Shown: positions 31,001-42,800 of the stretch, piece after piece
How positions within the stretch are numbered: the first letter of the stretch is position 1
Layout of the letters: each line of letters starts with the position of its first letter
Source of the DNA: Saccharum officinarum
Lineage: Eukaryota; Streptophyta; Magnoliopsida; Poales; Poaceae
NCBI GenBank assembly: GCA_020631735.1
Contig: CM036209.1
Coordinates: forward strand, 5,307,451 to 5,371,450
Direction: 5' to 3'
DNA: 64,000 bases
Notes under the pieces: model-generated
What the model saw: the letters and a program-made list of their open reading frames with translations, nothing else
What the model was told of the DNA's origin: nothing
Databases searched by the model: none
Program-made: the position numbers and the translations under genes

Positions 31001-31561
31001 GTGGTGAGATGTGACTGGAATGCTCCGATGCGATGCAAGTAGCCGCAGTTAGCAGCGCGGCATGGATATGATGAGGACGAGCAGACCAGAGCAGCGCCCC
31101 CAGAGCATATGCAGAATTTTGCAGCCGAGAACAGACGACAAACAAGCTTATGATAAAAAAAGAGAAGAGGGACTGACAGCTGCGGGGCCCACGGAGGCAC
31201 GCCGACCGAGACTGACTGGGCACCACACACACGGTCCACACCTGCACAACCACCCACGTTCTTCGCCGTCGTACGTACGGCTACTGCAGCGGCAAGGAAG
31301 GCCAGACAGAGCTAGCACCATGATTGGTCTGCTCTGATCATGGATGGATGGAGACCTGGATCGAACGATCCGCTTGCGAACGCGATCCAGATCGCCGGCG
31401 CCGGACCGAGATGCCCTCCGTCTCCGGTCCGCGGCAAACTCATCCTCGCTCGTCCTGCCGTGCCGCCGTACGGATCATCCGCATGCATATGCACAGATGC
31501 CGAGATGCCCTGCGCTGCACTGTCGTCGAGACAAAGATCCAACAATTCTTGTTCGATCTTT
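31001..31561 (-). promoter_or_regulatory. Probable CIPK promoter region
   Basis: Upstream of the leader exon, GC-balanced DNA with CGTACGTACG near 31270. No TATA box is assigned with confidence. No other gene is seen. Confidence 0.4.
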
Positions 31562-33550
31562 TACTAGTGCACTGTTGTCCTTACAATAGCGACATGCCGC
31601 ATGCGTACCGCGCCTCACCACAAATCTGATCCAGAAAAACGTGCTAGCGGCCGCTGTCAAGTTACTGATGATGGTAGTACCGGCAATAATATAGTCTGCT
31701 GTCTCGCTATATCGACATCGCAGTGTAATAGTGTTTGGTTATCAATTAATTATTAGTAGGTTTACGTTTGGCTGGTAAGATTAGAGAGATTGTGGTGCAT
31801 CGATAAAATTAGTAGACATGATCAAACACCGAGTCAGGTAAGGCTCACAAAACAAAATTGTCGGGTCAAAATCTTTGGTCCAAGCTAGCTCGACTTGTTG
31901 ATGCACTTGCAGAGGTCACGTGACTATTTCTCAAGTTTTTCTATGTTAGGTCAGATTTTGTTTTCGGGTTCCTAGGCCGAGTTATTGGGTCAAAAATCAT
32001 GATCCAAACCCGGCCTGGCGCTCTGCCGAATTGGAGCCTTTTTTTCATGCGAGTCGAATCGAGAGTTGGTTGGATCAGGTGGCCCGTAATTACGTCTAGA
32101 GATAAAAGTAAAGTTAATTAAGCTTATATTTGTTTTTTTAAAATTGGAGCTCTTGTGATCATCAATCAAACAACTATATGAGATAAAGTAACAAGCCTAA
32201 AATGGAGCCCTTTCCAGCTGCTAGGCCATGTAAACCCTAGCCTTGTTCAGTTATTCTTATACCCCCTCATCTTTAATTTCCCCCTCCCCTATAGGCGGTA
32301 ATGACTCGTGAGGAGGCATCATCAGTGATTGCAATGTAGTGTACTAAACCTTCCATTTGTCATATGTCGATTAGGATGTTGTATTTTTGTTTGCAAAAAG
32401 AAGCCAGCTAGGAAACATAGTGCACATGAGGGGTGATTAGGTCATTAGTGACGGGTTGATAATACATTATACATGTGTCGCTATTGACATGTGATAAGTC
32501 ATGGATGCGGAAGAAAGAACCCGTCACTTATGACTGAGTCGAACTAACGTGATTAATTAAGGAGCGGTGCTAGGGATATATCATATACCTCGCCTATTAT
32601 ATTATACACAATATAGTCATATATATATAAGCGAGGGGGCTTTACATATACCTTCTTATTAGGCCATTGGTTGGCTACAGCACGTGGTTATATCCCTATA
32701 CCATGCATGATCACTAATAAAGATATTCATGGCTATTGGTAAACCGTCACGTTAACCTGTTATCAGTGATCTATATCCGGATGCTCGGCAGCGGCGGCCT
32801 AGGATTTGAGGGCTAGGTATTCAAACTATATAGGGTACTAAATTTTTTTGACAACCAAATAGCTAATATTCGGCATGTATAATGCCATATAGTTAATACT
32901 GCATAATATATAGTTTAAGAATTCAGTAGAATTTCCATATTCAAGAATCTGTGGTATTACTCTTTTTTCTCTTCATACTTGAGACCTAAAATTAAACCAA
33001 GAGACTAGAATAAGTAATTTGGGGACAAATTGGCGAATTGCCATCCCTAAAACTTTGTGAGGAGTGAATCTGAACTTACAGGTCGCTGCCTGGTGCCTGG
33101 TGCCGGCGGCCGGCCTGCTTGCTGCCTGCTACTCGCCCGCTGCCGCGCCTCCCGCCTCCTGCCGTCGGACGCCGCACGACACGAACTGATCAACCGAGGC
33201 CCGAAGGGTTTCTTTCGCCACACGCCGCGCGAACCGAGTCGATTCGAGTTCTCCGCCGTAACAGAAGTGAAGCATCAATCCATCCATCGCATCCTTGGGC
33301 CTCAGCTAGACTTAATGGGCCGCGGGGCAGCACTGGGCCTTGGATGGGAAATGAAAACGATTACAAATTGAGCTGAATTGATTGTATAGGTAGGAAGTTC
33401 ACTGTATTTTTCTTTTTTCTCATATACAGACTTGTATATACGCTATATATATATATATATGAATATTTTGCCAAAAAATTTGGGTATTCAAATGAATACC
33501 ATTGAATACAGGTGGGCCCGCCCCTGATGCTAGGTCATCATCCGTGTGTA
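31562..33550. repeat. Tandem segmental duplication, copy A
   Basis: Noncoding DNA that matches 33992-35516 in order and orientation, for example GGTAGTACCGGCAATAATAT, CCGAGTC..., GCGAGGGGGCTTTACATATA. It is interrupted by a hAT at 32789-33526 that copy B lacks. Confidence 0.85.
32789..33526. mobile_element. hAT-type element inserted in copy A
   Basis: Ends CAGCGGCGGCC... and ...GGGCCCGCCCCTG are inverted. They are flanked by 8-bp repeats with one mismatch, atgctcgg (32781-32788) and atgctagg (33527-33534). The uninterrupted equivalent is seen in copy B at about 35480-35490. Inside, 33060-33370 is GC-rich and may be captured DNA; no domain recognised. Confidence 0.75.
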
Positions 33551-33991
33551 CAGTGGCGGAGCCAAGGGGTGCGCCCCCCCTCCACACACACACATGACAA
33601 TGTTTTTAATTATTAGTATAATCTTATAATTTTTATTTATATTTAGTGGAAGAATATAAAATAATTTGTCATATATACCTATTAATATCTTCTAGTCACT
33701 TCGTCCAATAAAAAGTGTCATTCTTATTTTCCGAGAAGTCAAACATTTTTAACTTTAACCAAATATATAGAAAAAATATTAATATTTATAGTACGTACAT
33801 AGTTAGTGTCATTAGATAGATCATTAAATATTTTCATAGTAACCAAATATATTTTTCCGTGTGATGCTCAGTCTTTTACGGCTCAGTCTTTTTTTCCCTT
33901 TTTTATTACTGCATGCGTGTCTTCACTTCCCTTGAATTTTTTTTGGGGGTTTTATTTAAAGTCGATGAAAGGTACTACGTACTATATTATT
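33551..33991. mobile_element. Left end of another hAT-like element, and the junction between duplicate copies
   Basis: It begins CAGTGGCGGAGCCAAGG, the same terminal family as 6660. No matching right end is found before copy B starts. The interior is AT-rich and includes Stowaway-like CACTTCGTCC... words. Confidence 0.4.
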
Positions 33992-34137
33992 CACTAGTAC
34001 TTACAATAGGCACATGCATACCGCACCTCACCACAAATCTTATCCAGAAAACCGCTGTCAAGTTACTGATGGTAGTACCGGCAATAATATAGTCTGTTGT
34101 CTCGCTATATAGTGTAATAGTGTTTGGTTATCAAGTA

Positions 34138-34298
34138 TTCCCTCTATCCCGCTTTAATGGTCGCTTTAGGTTGTTACCAGGTGCAGCGACAATTGAATGC
34201 ACTCTACTATGCTGTGTGTCCAGATTCACTTTACTGTGCTGTAAATGTAGACGATTGAATGGACTGCCACAACGACCTTTAAAGCGGGACAGAGGGAG
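34138..34298. mobile_element. Stowaway-like MITE inserted in copy B
   Basis: 161 bp with inverted ends TTCCCTCTATCCCGCTTTAA / TTAAAGCGGGACAGAGGGAG (approximate) and TA on each side. The empty site is visible in copy A near 31740. Confidence 0.82.
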
Positions 34299-35157
34299 TA
34301 TAGTAATTAGGTTTACGTTTGGATGGTTAGATTAGAGATTGTGGTGCATAGATAAAAGTAGACATGATCAAACACCGAGTCGGGTAAGGCTGAAAAAAAT
34401 TGTCGGGTCAAAATCTTTGGTCCAAGCACGACTTGTCGACGCACTTGCAGAGGTCACATTAGGATGGACTATTTCTTAGGTTTTTCTATGTTAGTTCAGA
34501 TTTTTTTCGGGTTATTAGGTTGAGTTATTGGGTCAAAAATCATGATCCAAACCCGGTCCGGCGCACTACCGAGTTAGATTTTTTCGTGCGAGTTCAGTCG
34601 AGTTAGTCGGATCGGGTGGCCCGTGTAATTAGGTCTAGAGATAAAAATAAAGTTGATTAAGATTATATTTGGTTTCTTAAATTGGACCTGTTGTGATCAT
34701 CAAACAACTATATGAGATAAAGTAACCAGACTAAAATGTATCCCTTTTCAATCCGCCAGGCCATGTGTAAACGCTACCCTTGTTCAGTTATTCTTACCCC
34801 TCTCATCTTTAATTTTCCCCTCCTCAGTAGGCGGTAATGACTCGTGAGCAGGTGTCGTCGGTGATTGCAATATAGTGTATGAAACCTCTCATTTGTCATA
34901 CGTCGATTAGGATGTTGTATTTTTGTTTGTTATTGACATGAAGGGTGATTAGATCATCAGTGACTGGTGGATAATACATTATACATTTGTCGCTTTTGAC
35001 TTGTTATAAGTCACGGATGCGGAAGATAGAACCCGTCACTTCTGACTTAGTCATCGAACATAATTGATTAAGGATCGGTGCTAATAAGGGATATATCATA
35101 TATCTCGCCCATTAATATAGTCATATATGAGCGAGGGGGCTTTACATATATCTTCTT

Positions 35158-35350
35158 AGAGCATCTTCAAGAGATTAGCCAAAAAGACTAGCCAAATTTA
35201 TTGATTTAGCTGCTCTTTGACAAAAAAAATTAGAGTACTTCAACAAACTCTGTAAAACCAAGAGACTGTATGGCTAATGAGGTAGGGCTATCTAAAAGTA
35301 GAGAGCGAATGAGGTGTGATAGAGAGCTACTAAATTAGAAAACGATTTCG
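35158..35350. mobile_element. Insertion beginning GAGCATCTTCAAG in copy B
   Basis: About 190 bp absent from copy A. Its left end resembles the GAGCATCTCCAGC family at 7908 but the right inverted end is not preserved. Confidence 0.45.
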
Positions 35351-35756
35351 TTAATTGGTAGGCTGGAGCACGTTAATTAGTATTGGGTCACCATGCATGG
35401 TCACTAACAATGATATTGATGGCTGTCGGTAAACCTGTCACTTTTGACCTGTCATCGGTGATATGCATGCATGTATCCGGATGCTGCTTGGTCATCGTCC
35501 CTGGGTGCAGTGTACAACGAGGGAATTATTTGGCCTCCGATCCGTCGCTGTACGTGTGCTTGTCATTCGGCATGCATTGCAGGTAAGCCTGGGCATTCGG
35601 TTCTAACCGAACCGATCGGTTCAGTTCCACAGTTCCTACACAAGTTCGGTTCCTAGAAAAATAGTAATGGATCGATTCTTTTCAGAAATGATAACCGATG
35701 AAATTCGATTTGGGTTATTTCGGTTCGGTTCCGGTTATAACCGAATTAACCGAGTC

Positions 35757-36046
35757 CAGTGATGGAGCCAGCGGTGGGGCTAGGGGGGTTGTAGCCCCCC
35801 TTACCGCTGCTAAGCCAGTGAAGCCCTTGGTGCTCCCCTTCCAATTTTAGACACAGATGTATATGGTAGGGTGAGCTGAGACCTTTATTTTTATGATGTA
35901 TTTTGTGAATTTTATCGTTAATCGATGTTTTCAATATAAGACCACTTCAAACAATTACATTTTTCTATTGTGAGGGGTTATAATAGAGCTAAGTCGTTGT
36001 AGCACTTTTGTTCAGCCCCCTAATTTTTTTTCTGACTTCGTCCCTG
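35757..36046. mobile_element. Small hAT nested in the left arm of the larger element
   Basis: It begins CAGTGATGGAGCC and ends GACTTCGTCCCTG, flanked by accgagtc (35749-35756) and accgagtt (36047-36054), 7 of 8 identical. Confidence 0.78.
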
Positions 36047-36113
36047 ACCGAGTTTATCATCACACACACGTTCACAAAATCAAAAAAAAAGAGAAAAAAA
36101 GCATATCTGCCTC

Positions 36114-36640
36114 GTCCATGGGCGCGCTGCTCGCCTGCTCCGGCTCGTCCCTGCGTCCGGCGGCTTGGGAAGGAGCTGGAAGTCAGAGCTGCGTGTCGGG
36201 AGCCGTCGCTGCTGACATGCGTGCTGGGGGCGCTGACCACCGTTGCATCTGGCCACCGCGCCGGCATTCCTCTGCTCCGCAATGCTGGGGTGGGGTAGGA
36301 GCAGGGGCGGGACGGGCTCGGGTTGTCTCGGGGGCCTGGGCGCCGCAGCGCTGGGTGGGGTAGGAGGAGGGGAGGGGCGGGGCACCGTGGGGAAGCTCGG
36401 GAGGAGCAGGGGCGGTGACGGGAGGAGAAGAAGAGCTGGGGCGGTGTCTGGGAGGCTGCGCTTGCACGGCTTGCGGTGGCTGGTGGCGGCTTGCCAAGGG
36501 TGGGGGTCGCCGTGTCGAGGAAGGGTGACGGGGGCGGAATCGAGACGGGGGCGAACTCGGGGGCGGAGACGCAGAGTGGCGTGAGCGTGGTAGTGATGTT
36601 TAGGGTTACCTCTGTATTGGGTTGGGCTGTAATTCTATGG
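36114..36640. other. GC-rich interior, possibly captured gene DNA
   Basis: Strongly GC-rich and open in several frames on both strands (for example a Pro-rich minus-strand frame from 36385). No domain is recognisable, so I do not call a gene. Confidence 0.4.
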
Positions 36641-36833
36641 GCCTTTACACGGAGTTCGGTTATTTCGGGTTAATTCGGTTAACCGAGGGCTAAAACCGAA
36701 ATAACCGTTATAATTTCGGTTCCCCAGGACCTGGAACCGAACTTGGGACCAAATATTTCGGTTCCGATTACTTTTGGTTTCGGTTCCAGTTAGTTCGGTT
36801 CGGTTCTCAGTTCTCGGTTTTTTTTGTGCCCAG

Positions 36834-37184
36834 ATTGAATTGCATGCATGTCCAAGCTAGCTAAAAGCAGGTTTCTTTTTCTTATCTCTTTTCTTTCTTT
36901 CTTTTTTCTTGTGAGGAAAGGTATTGAGCAGGTTAATTAAACTCGTGCCTACATAATATATGATTGATTCTGTGACGGCACGAACTCGACGAAAAAAAAG
37001 AGAAATGAGTATGACAACTTGCCAAGTACTCATACCTCAGCACATACGTATGCATGCATGCATATCCTCGCAAAACAGAAAAAGACAAGACAAAGGGAAA
37101 AAAAAAGGAAACCATATGCGTGCATGCATGCAGGCATATATATCTAGGTAACTTAAGTATAGACAGATCACAGATCTATAGTTT
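36834..37184. other. Intergenic DNA, simple-sequence rich
   Basis: TTTCTTTC tracts, GAAAAAGA runs and repeated TGCATGCATG. No gene. Confidence 0.5.
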
Positions 37185-37488
37185 GGGGGTGTTTGTTTTG
37201 GGGTGACTAAACTCTAGTCACCCCAGTTTAGTCACTTTGGAGACAAACACACTGACTAAAAGGCCTTTAGTCATTTAATCCTCAAAGAGTGATTAGGAGG
37301 GACTAAAACCCCACTTCGGACAGGGGCTGCCCGTCATTATTGCAGCAGGGAGCAAAGATTAACGTCATTTAATAAGGGCATTGTGATCAGTTTTAGTCTA
37401 TTTTAGTCACAACATCAAACACCCTAGGACTAAAATTTAGTTCCTGGTCTAAAGTTTAGTCCAAGGACTAAACCAAACCAAACAGGGT
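37185..37488. mobile_element. Tourist/Harbinger-like MITE
   Basis: The left end GGGGGTGTTTGTTTTGGGG and the complement of the right end, TACCCTGTTTGGTTTGG, are related. The interior has repeated GACTAAA/TTTAGTC words in both orientations. Confidence 0.65.
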
Positions 37489-37984
37489 ATTAGTAGAAAA
37501 ATAATATATATTAATATAAGTTTGTAGAAAAATAATATGATGCCCATAGTTGTTTCATTGTTAATTGTTTGGATTGGATTGTCCAACCATGCCAGCTGCC
37601 ATGCACGTGCTCATATAGTCATATGTATGGTCCATACGTACCTAACCTGAGGTTGGGCCGGGGTTGGCTGGGTCGACAGACACAAAGACCAAACTTTTCG
37701 TGCGTGGCATGGCTATGGGCACATGCATTTCATGACCCATTACACAGTACACAGTACACGTATGGAGTACACATGTGGATGTGGATGTGTGTGTGGATCG
37801 GAGCCCGTCCGTCCCAGTTGTGTTGCGGCGCCTACCTCTGGTCGATCGCCAGCAACGTGGGAAATCCGAACTCAGATCGGATGGCTAGTGAGCGTTGATA
37901 ATGCACATATATGGTGGGCCTAACGAGCAGTCACGACTCTAGCTTCCCATTTCCACTGGACCGCTGCTGCGGCCCAAATAGGAT
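37489..37984. other. Intergenic DNA, nothing recognised
   Basis: No domain or element ends recognised. The 109-codon frame at 37569-37898 looks accidental. Confidence 0.4.
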
Positions 37985-38036
37985 TTTTTTTGAGGTTATT
38001 CTCTGATTTCTGCTCTGGCACCTTGGATCTAAGTAG

Positions 38037-39512
38037 CAACTCTCTCATTGCACTGATCCCTAAAAAAGATAACCCTGCCTCAGTTGATGACTTCAGACTC
38101 ATCTCATTGCTTAATTATTCCCTAAAAAGTATCACCAAGCTACTCAATCAGATTGCAGTCAGTTTTGCCTTCACTGATCCATGCCAACCAATATGGTTTC
38201 ATCAGAGGGAGAACCATCCAGGATTGTCTTGCCTGGGCATTCCAATTCCTCCATCTTTTCCATCACTCTAAGAAAAAATTGTGATACTTAAGCTAGATTT
38301 TGAAAAGACATTTGACAAAATGGAGCACCCTTTCATCCTTGAGATTTTGAACACAAAGGATTCTCTGAGAAATGGATCAATTGGATAAAAGCTATTTTGT
38401 ACTTTACCTCTTCTGCTGTTTTGCTCAATGGCATCGCAGGAAAGAGTTTTATCTGTAAAAGAGGTGTTAGACAAGGGGATCCTTTATCCCCTCTTTTATT
38501 TGTCTTGGCTGCAGACTTTCTACAAACCATTGTTAATAAAGCTTGGCAGATGGGAGTAATGAAACATCCTCTTAGTGAGGACTTTGGTGGAGACTACCCT
38601 ATTGTACAATATGCTGATGACACCTTGTTGATCTTGCCAGTTGAAGCTAGAGTGCTTTCAACTTTAAAGGCCTTTTGAGATCTTTCTCTGATAGCTCTGG
38701 GCTCAAGGTAAACTTTCAAAAATCCTTTTTAGTACCGATCAACATGAATGCAGAGGAAACTCAACATCTAGCAAGCACCTTTGGCTGTAAAATTGGGACA
38801 ATGACTTTCACCTACCTGGGGCTACCTCTTGGTACTACAAGACCATCTGTACAAGACTTTAGCCCTCTCATTTGCAGAATTGAAAGAAGACTTAGTGGTA
38901 TCAGCAAGATGCTCTCTTACCAGGGTAGACTGATATTAATTAATTCTGTCTTTTCTACCCTCCCCACCTTTTACATGTGCACTCTTCAAATCCCTCCTCC
39001 ACTGATACAACAGATTGACAAGTATAGAAAACATTGCTTTTGGAGTCGGGGGATATCAACAAAAAGGGATCTTGTCTAGCAGCTTGGGATTTAGCCTGCA
39101 AACCCAAAGAGGATGGTGCTTTAGGAATCATTGATCTCAGAGCTTAGAACTCAACACTGCTTCTAAAATTCTTGGACAAATTTTACAATCATGCCAATAT
39201 TCCCTGGGTAAGTCTTACTTGGAGCAAATACTATAGAAATAACTACATACCTCCTCATGCTAGGAGCCCTATTGGGTCTTTTTGGTGGAAAGATCTCCTC
39301 AAATTAACAGATGATTTCAGAAGACTAATCAAGTGTGTACCTTCAAAGGGTAACTCGGTTATGCTTTGGCAAGATGAATGGTCAGATGGTCTGTTAAAAG
39401 ACAAATTTCCTAAATTGTTCAGTTTTGTAGGAAAGCCAAAGTGCTCTGTCAGATTTCAGTTAGATAAAGATACTGCTATGACTTTTTTCCTCCCACTCTC
39501 ACCACAGGCTTA
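38037..39512 (+). pseudogene. LINE reverse transcriptase, left part
   Basis: Frames in pieces: SLIALIPKKDNP...DFRLISL (palm entry), LDFEKTFDK (about 38290), [13 protein letters not shown] (38462-38500), YADDTLLI (catalytic, about 38608-38635), GLKVNFQKS, YLGLPLG, and WQDEWSDG near 39370. At least two stops and several frameshifts before 38400 and near 38677 and 39080 break the frame. It cannot make a whole RT. Confidence 0.85.
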
Positions 39513-39849
39513 TGTTGGAGTTGTTCCAAATTCACTGCAAGATATAGGCCGGGCTTCTGATGGAGCGAAGCGGAGGCCCGTAAAAGCCGAAGGCTGGGCC
39601 GGAGCGTAGCGGGGGGCGGAGCCCCCCGCGGTACGGTACATATATACCCTTGCTAGGGTTTCTTAGAGACTTGATTCTTTTGTAAGCCGCCACAGGCGTG
39701 TAATCCAAAACTCTTGAGATAGTGAGATTGTTGCTGGCTGGTGCCCGTGGTTTTTCCCCTTCGCATTGGAGGGGTTTTCCATGTTAATTTGTGTGTCTCC
39801 GCTGTGATTGATTTCGTTTTACTTCATATTCCATACGTCGTTCATAACA
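39513..39849 (+). repeat. Copia 5' LTR (337 bp) with GC-rich hairpin
   Basis: It contains a perfect 9-bp stem with a GGA loop at 39609-39629 (GCGGGGGGC ... GCCCCCCGC), just upstream of a TATA-like CATATATACC. The hairpin is one mismatch away in the 3' LTR. Confidence 0.9.
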
Positions 39850-39882
39850 AGTGGTACCGGAGCTTCGGTTGCTGTACGGTTC

Positions 39883-42800
39883 ATGACGATGTCGATAAAG
39901 TTCGATCTTCCGCTGCTGAACTATGACATGCGGTTCTCGCTATGGCAAGTCAAGATGCGGGGAATTCTAGCGCAGACTCATGACTACGATGAGGCGCTGG
40001 ATAAATTCGGCAAGAGTAAAGCCGATTGGACTCCTGAGGAGATCCACAAGGATCAGAAGGCTCTCGCCCTAATTCAGTTACATCTTCATAATGATATTTT
40101 GCAGGAGTGTTTGAAAGAGAAAACTGCTGCAGAACTATGGCTAAAACTGGAATCGATCTGTATGTGTAAGGATCTAACCAGTAAGATGCAGATGAAGATG
40201 AAGTTGTTCACTCTGAAGATGAAGGAGGAGGATTTGGTGATGACCCACATCGCTGAATTTAAGAAGATCGTGGTCGACCTAGTGTCGATGGAGGTGAAGT
40301 ATGATGATGAGGACTTAGGTCTTCTACTGTTATGTTCTTTGCCAAATTCGTATGCAAATTTTTGTGACACCATACTTTTGAGCCGTGATTAACTAACCCT
40401 AAAGGAAGTTTATGAGGCTCTCCAGTCTAAGGAGAAGATAAAAGTTATGGTGCAGCATGACGGAACGTCGTCCTCAAAGGGCGAAACTTTGCATGTGAGA
40501 GGCAGAACTGATAACAGATCCTCATATGATAGCAATGATGGTAGAAAGAACTACGAGAGAAGAGACCGTTCAAAGTCTAAGTCGTATGGTAATAAAAAGT
40601 TTTGTGTTTATTGCAAGCTGACAAATCATAATGTTGAGGATTGCAGAAAAGTACAGAATAAGGAGAAGAGAAAAAACAAGTCGGCTGGTAAGGTCTCTGT
40701 TGCTGCTGCTGCGTCTGATGATGATTCTGGAGATTGTCTGGTAGTGCTTGCTGGTTGTGTTGCTAGTCATGATGAATGGATTCTAGATTTCGCATGTTTA
40801 TTTCATATTTGCACTAACAGAAATTGGTTTAGTTCATATAAGTCTGTGCAGAAAGGGGATATTGTGTGGATGGGAGATGATAACCCATGTGACGTCGTGG
40901 GGATTGGATCAGTTCAGATCAAGACTAATGATGGCATGACACGCACGCTGAAAAACGTCAGGTATATACCAGGGATGTCTAGGAATCTTATCTCATTGAG
41001 CACGCTTGATGCAGAAGGTTACAAATATTCCGATTCAGATGGCATTCTGAAGGTATCAAAAGGTTCTCTTGTCTGTTTGAAAGGTGATCTTAATTCTGCA
41101 AAGTTATATGTCCTTAGAGGGTGTACTCTACATGGTTCTGATTCCGCTGCTGCTGCTGTTACTAATAATGAACCTAGTAAAACTAACCTTTGGCACATGC
41201 GTTTGGGACATATGAGTCACCATGATATGACAGATTTGATGAAGAAAAACCTGCTGAAAGGCTGCACTTCGAGTAAGATAAATTTTTGTGAGCATTGCAT
41301 TTTCGGCAAGCATAAGAGGGTACAGTTCAATACTTCTATTCACACCACCAAAGGTACTCTTGATTATGTTCATGCTGATTTATGGGGTCCTTCTAAGAAG
41401 CCCTCATTAGGTGGTGCTCGTTACATGCTTACAATTATTGATGATTACTCTAGAAGGGTTTGGCCTTATTTTCTAAAACAGAAAGATAATACTTTTGCTG
41501 CTTTTAAGAACTAGAAAGTAATGATAGAAAGACAAACTGAAAGAAAGGTAAAATTGCTTCGTACTGATAATGGTGGAGAATTTTGTTCGCATGTCTTTAA
41601 TGATTATTGCAGACAGGAAGGCATTGTTAGGCATCACACCATACCCCATACTCCACAACAGAATGGTGTGGCAGAACGGATGAACAGAACCATTATCTCC
41701 AAAGCCCGTTGCATGTTGCTCATGCAAGGATGAGCAAGCGTTTTTAGGCTAAAGCTGCTAATACTGCCTGTTACTTAATAAACAGGTCACATTCTATTCC
41801 ACTAAATAAGAAAACTCTTATTGAGGTATGGTATGGTCTGGTACGTCTGTTGATTATTCACAGCTAAAAGTTTTTGGATGCACTGCTTATGCTCATGTTG
41901 ACAATGGAAAATTAGAGTCTAGAGCTGTTAAGTGTTTTTCCTTGGTCATGGTTCGGGAATCAAAGGCTATAAATTGTGGAATCCTAAAACAGGGAAGACT
42001 TTTATGAGCAGAAGTGTTATATTCAATGAATCTGTGATGTTTACTGACAGTTTGCCCTCAGATCATGTTCCAGAAAAAGAGCTGCAGAGTATACGCATAC
42101 AGGTGGAGCATGTTGATGATGATATAGGTGTGCAGGTGGAGCCTGCTGATGAGCAGGATGACCATAATAATGATGTTGCTGATGATGATGCTCATGATGA
42201 TGTTCAGCAAACTCCTCCTAGTTTGCAGCTACAGGAGGAATTACCTATTGCCCAACGCAAGTCAACAAGGACAGTTGTACCTCATAACCGTCTTATCGAA
42301 TAATGTAATTTGTCTTACTATGCTTTGAGTTGTGCTGAACAGGTGGAGAATGTTCATGAGCCAGCAACCTATAAAGAAGCTGTTCGTTGTGCTGATAGTG
42401 AGAATTGGATTTCTGCTATGCATGAGGAGATGCAGTCTCTTGAGAAGAACAGTACATAGGAGGTTGTTCCTTTGCCTAAGAAAAAGAAGACCATAAATTG
42501 CAAGTGGATCTTCAAGAGAAAGGAGGGTTTATCTCCAAGCGAGCCTCCAAAGTATAAGGCAAGGTTAGTTGCAAAAGGCTATAGTCAAATTCTGGGTGTT
42601 GACTATAATGATGTGTTCTCTCCAGTGGTAAAACACAATTCAATTCGTACTTTCTTGAGTATTGTTGCTTCACATGATCTTGAGCTTGAGCAGTTAGATG
42701 TGAAGACTGCGTTTTTACATGGAGAGCTAGAGGAGGACATATACATAGACCAACCGGAAGGGTTCATAGTGCCTGGCAAGGGAAAATATGTGTGCAAGTT

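Larger units (their letters stand above)
33992..35516. repeat. Tandem segmental duplication, copy B
   Basis: Matches copy A (31562-33550) with small changes. It carries a MITE at 34138-34298 and an insertion at about 35158-35350, both absent from copy A. Confidence 0.85.
35588..36833. mobile_element. hAT-like element with GGTTCGGTT-rich arms and a GC-rich interior
   Basis: The ends are inverted: CTGGGCATTCGGTTC on the left, CTGGGCACAAAAAAAACCG in the complement of the right end. Both arms carry dense CGGTT/AACCG words, as in hAT subterminal repeats. No exact TSD was found. A smaller hAT (35757-36046) is nested in the left arm. The centre (36114-36640) is GC-rich. Confidence 0.6.

Noticed and set aside
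37569..37898. A 109-codon gene
   Set aside because: No recognisable domain, biased toward simple GTGGATGTG-type sequence, no splice or promoter support.
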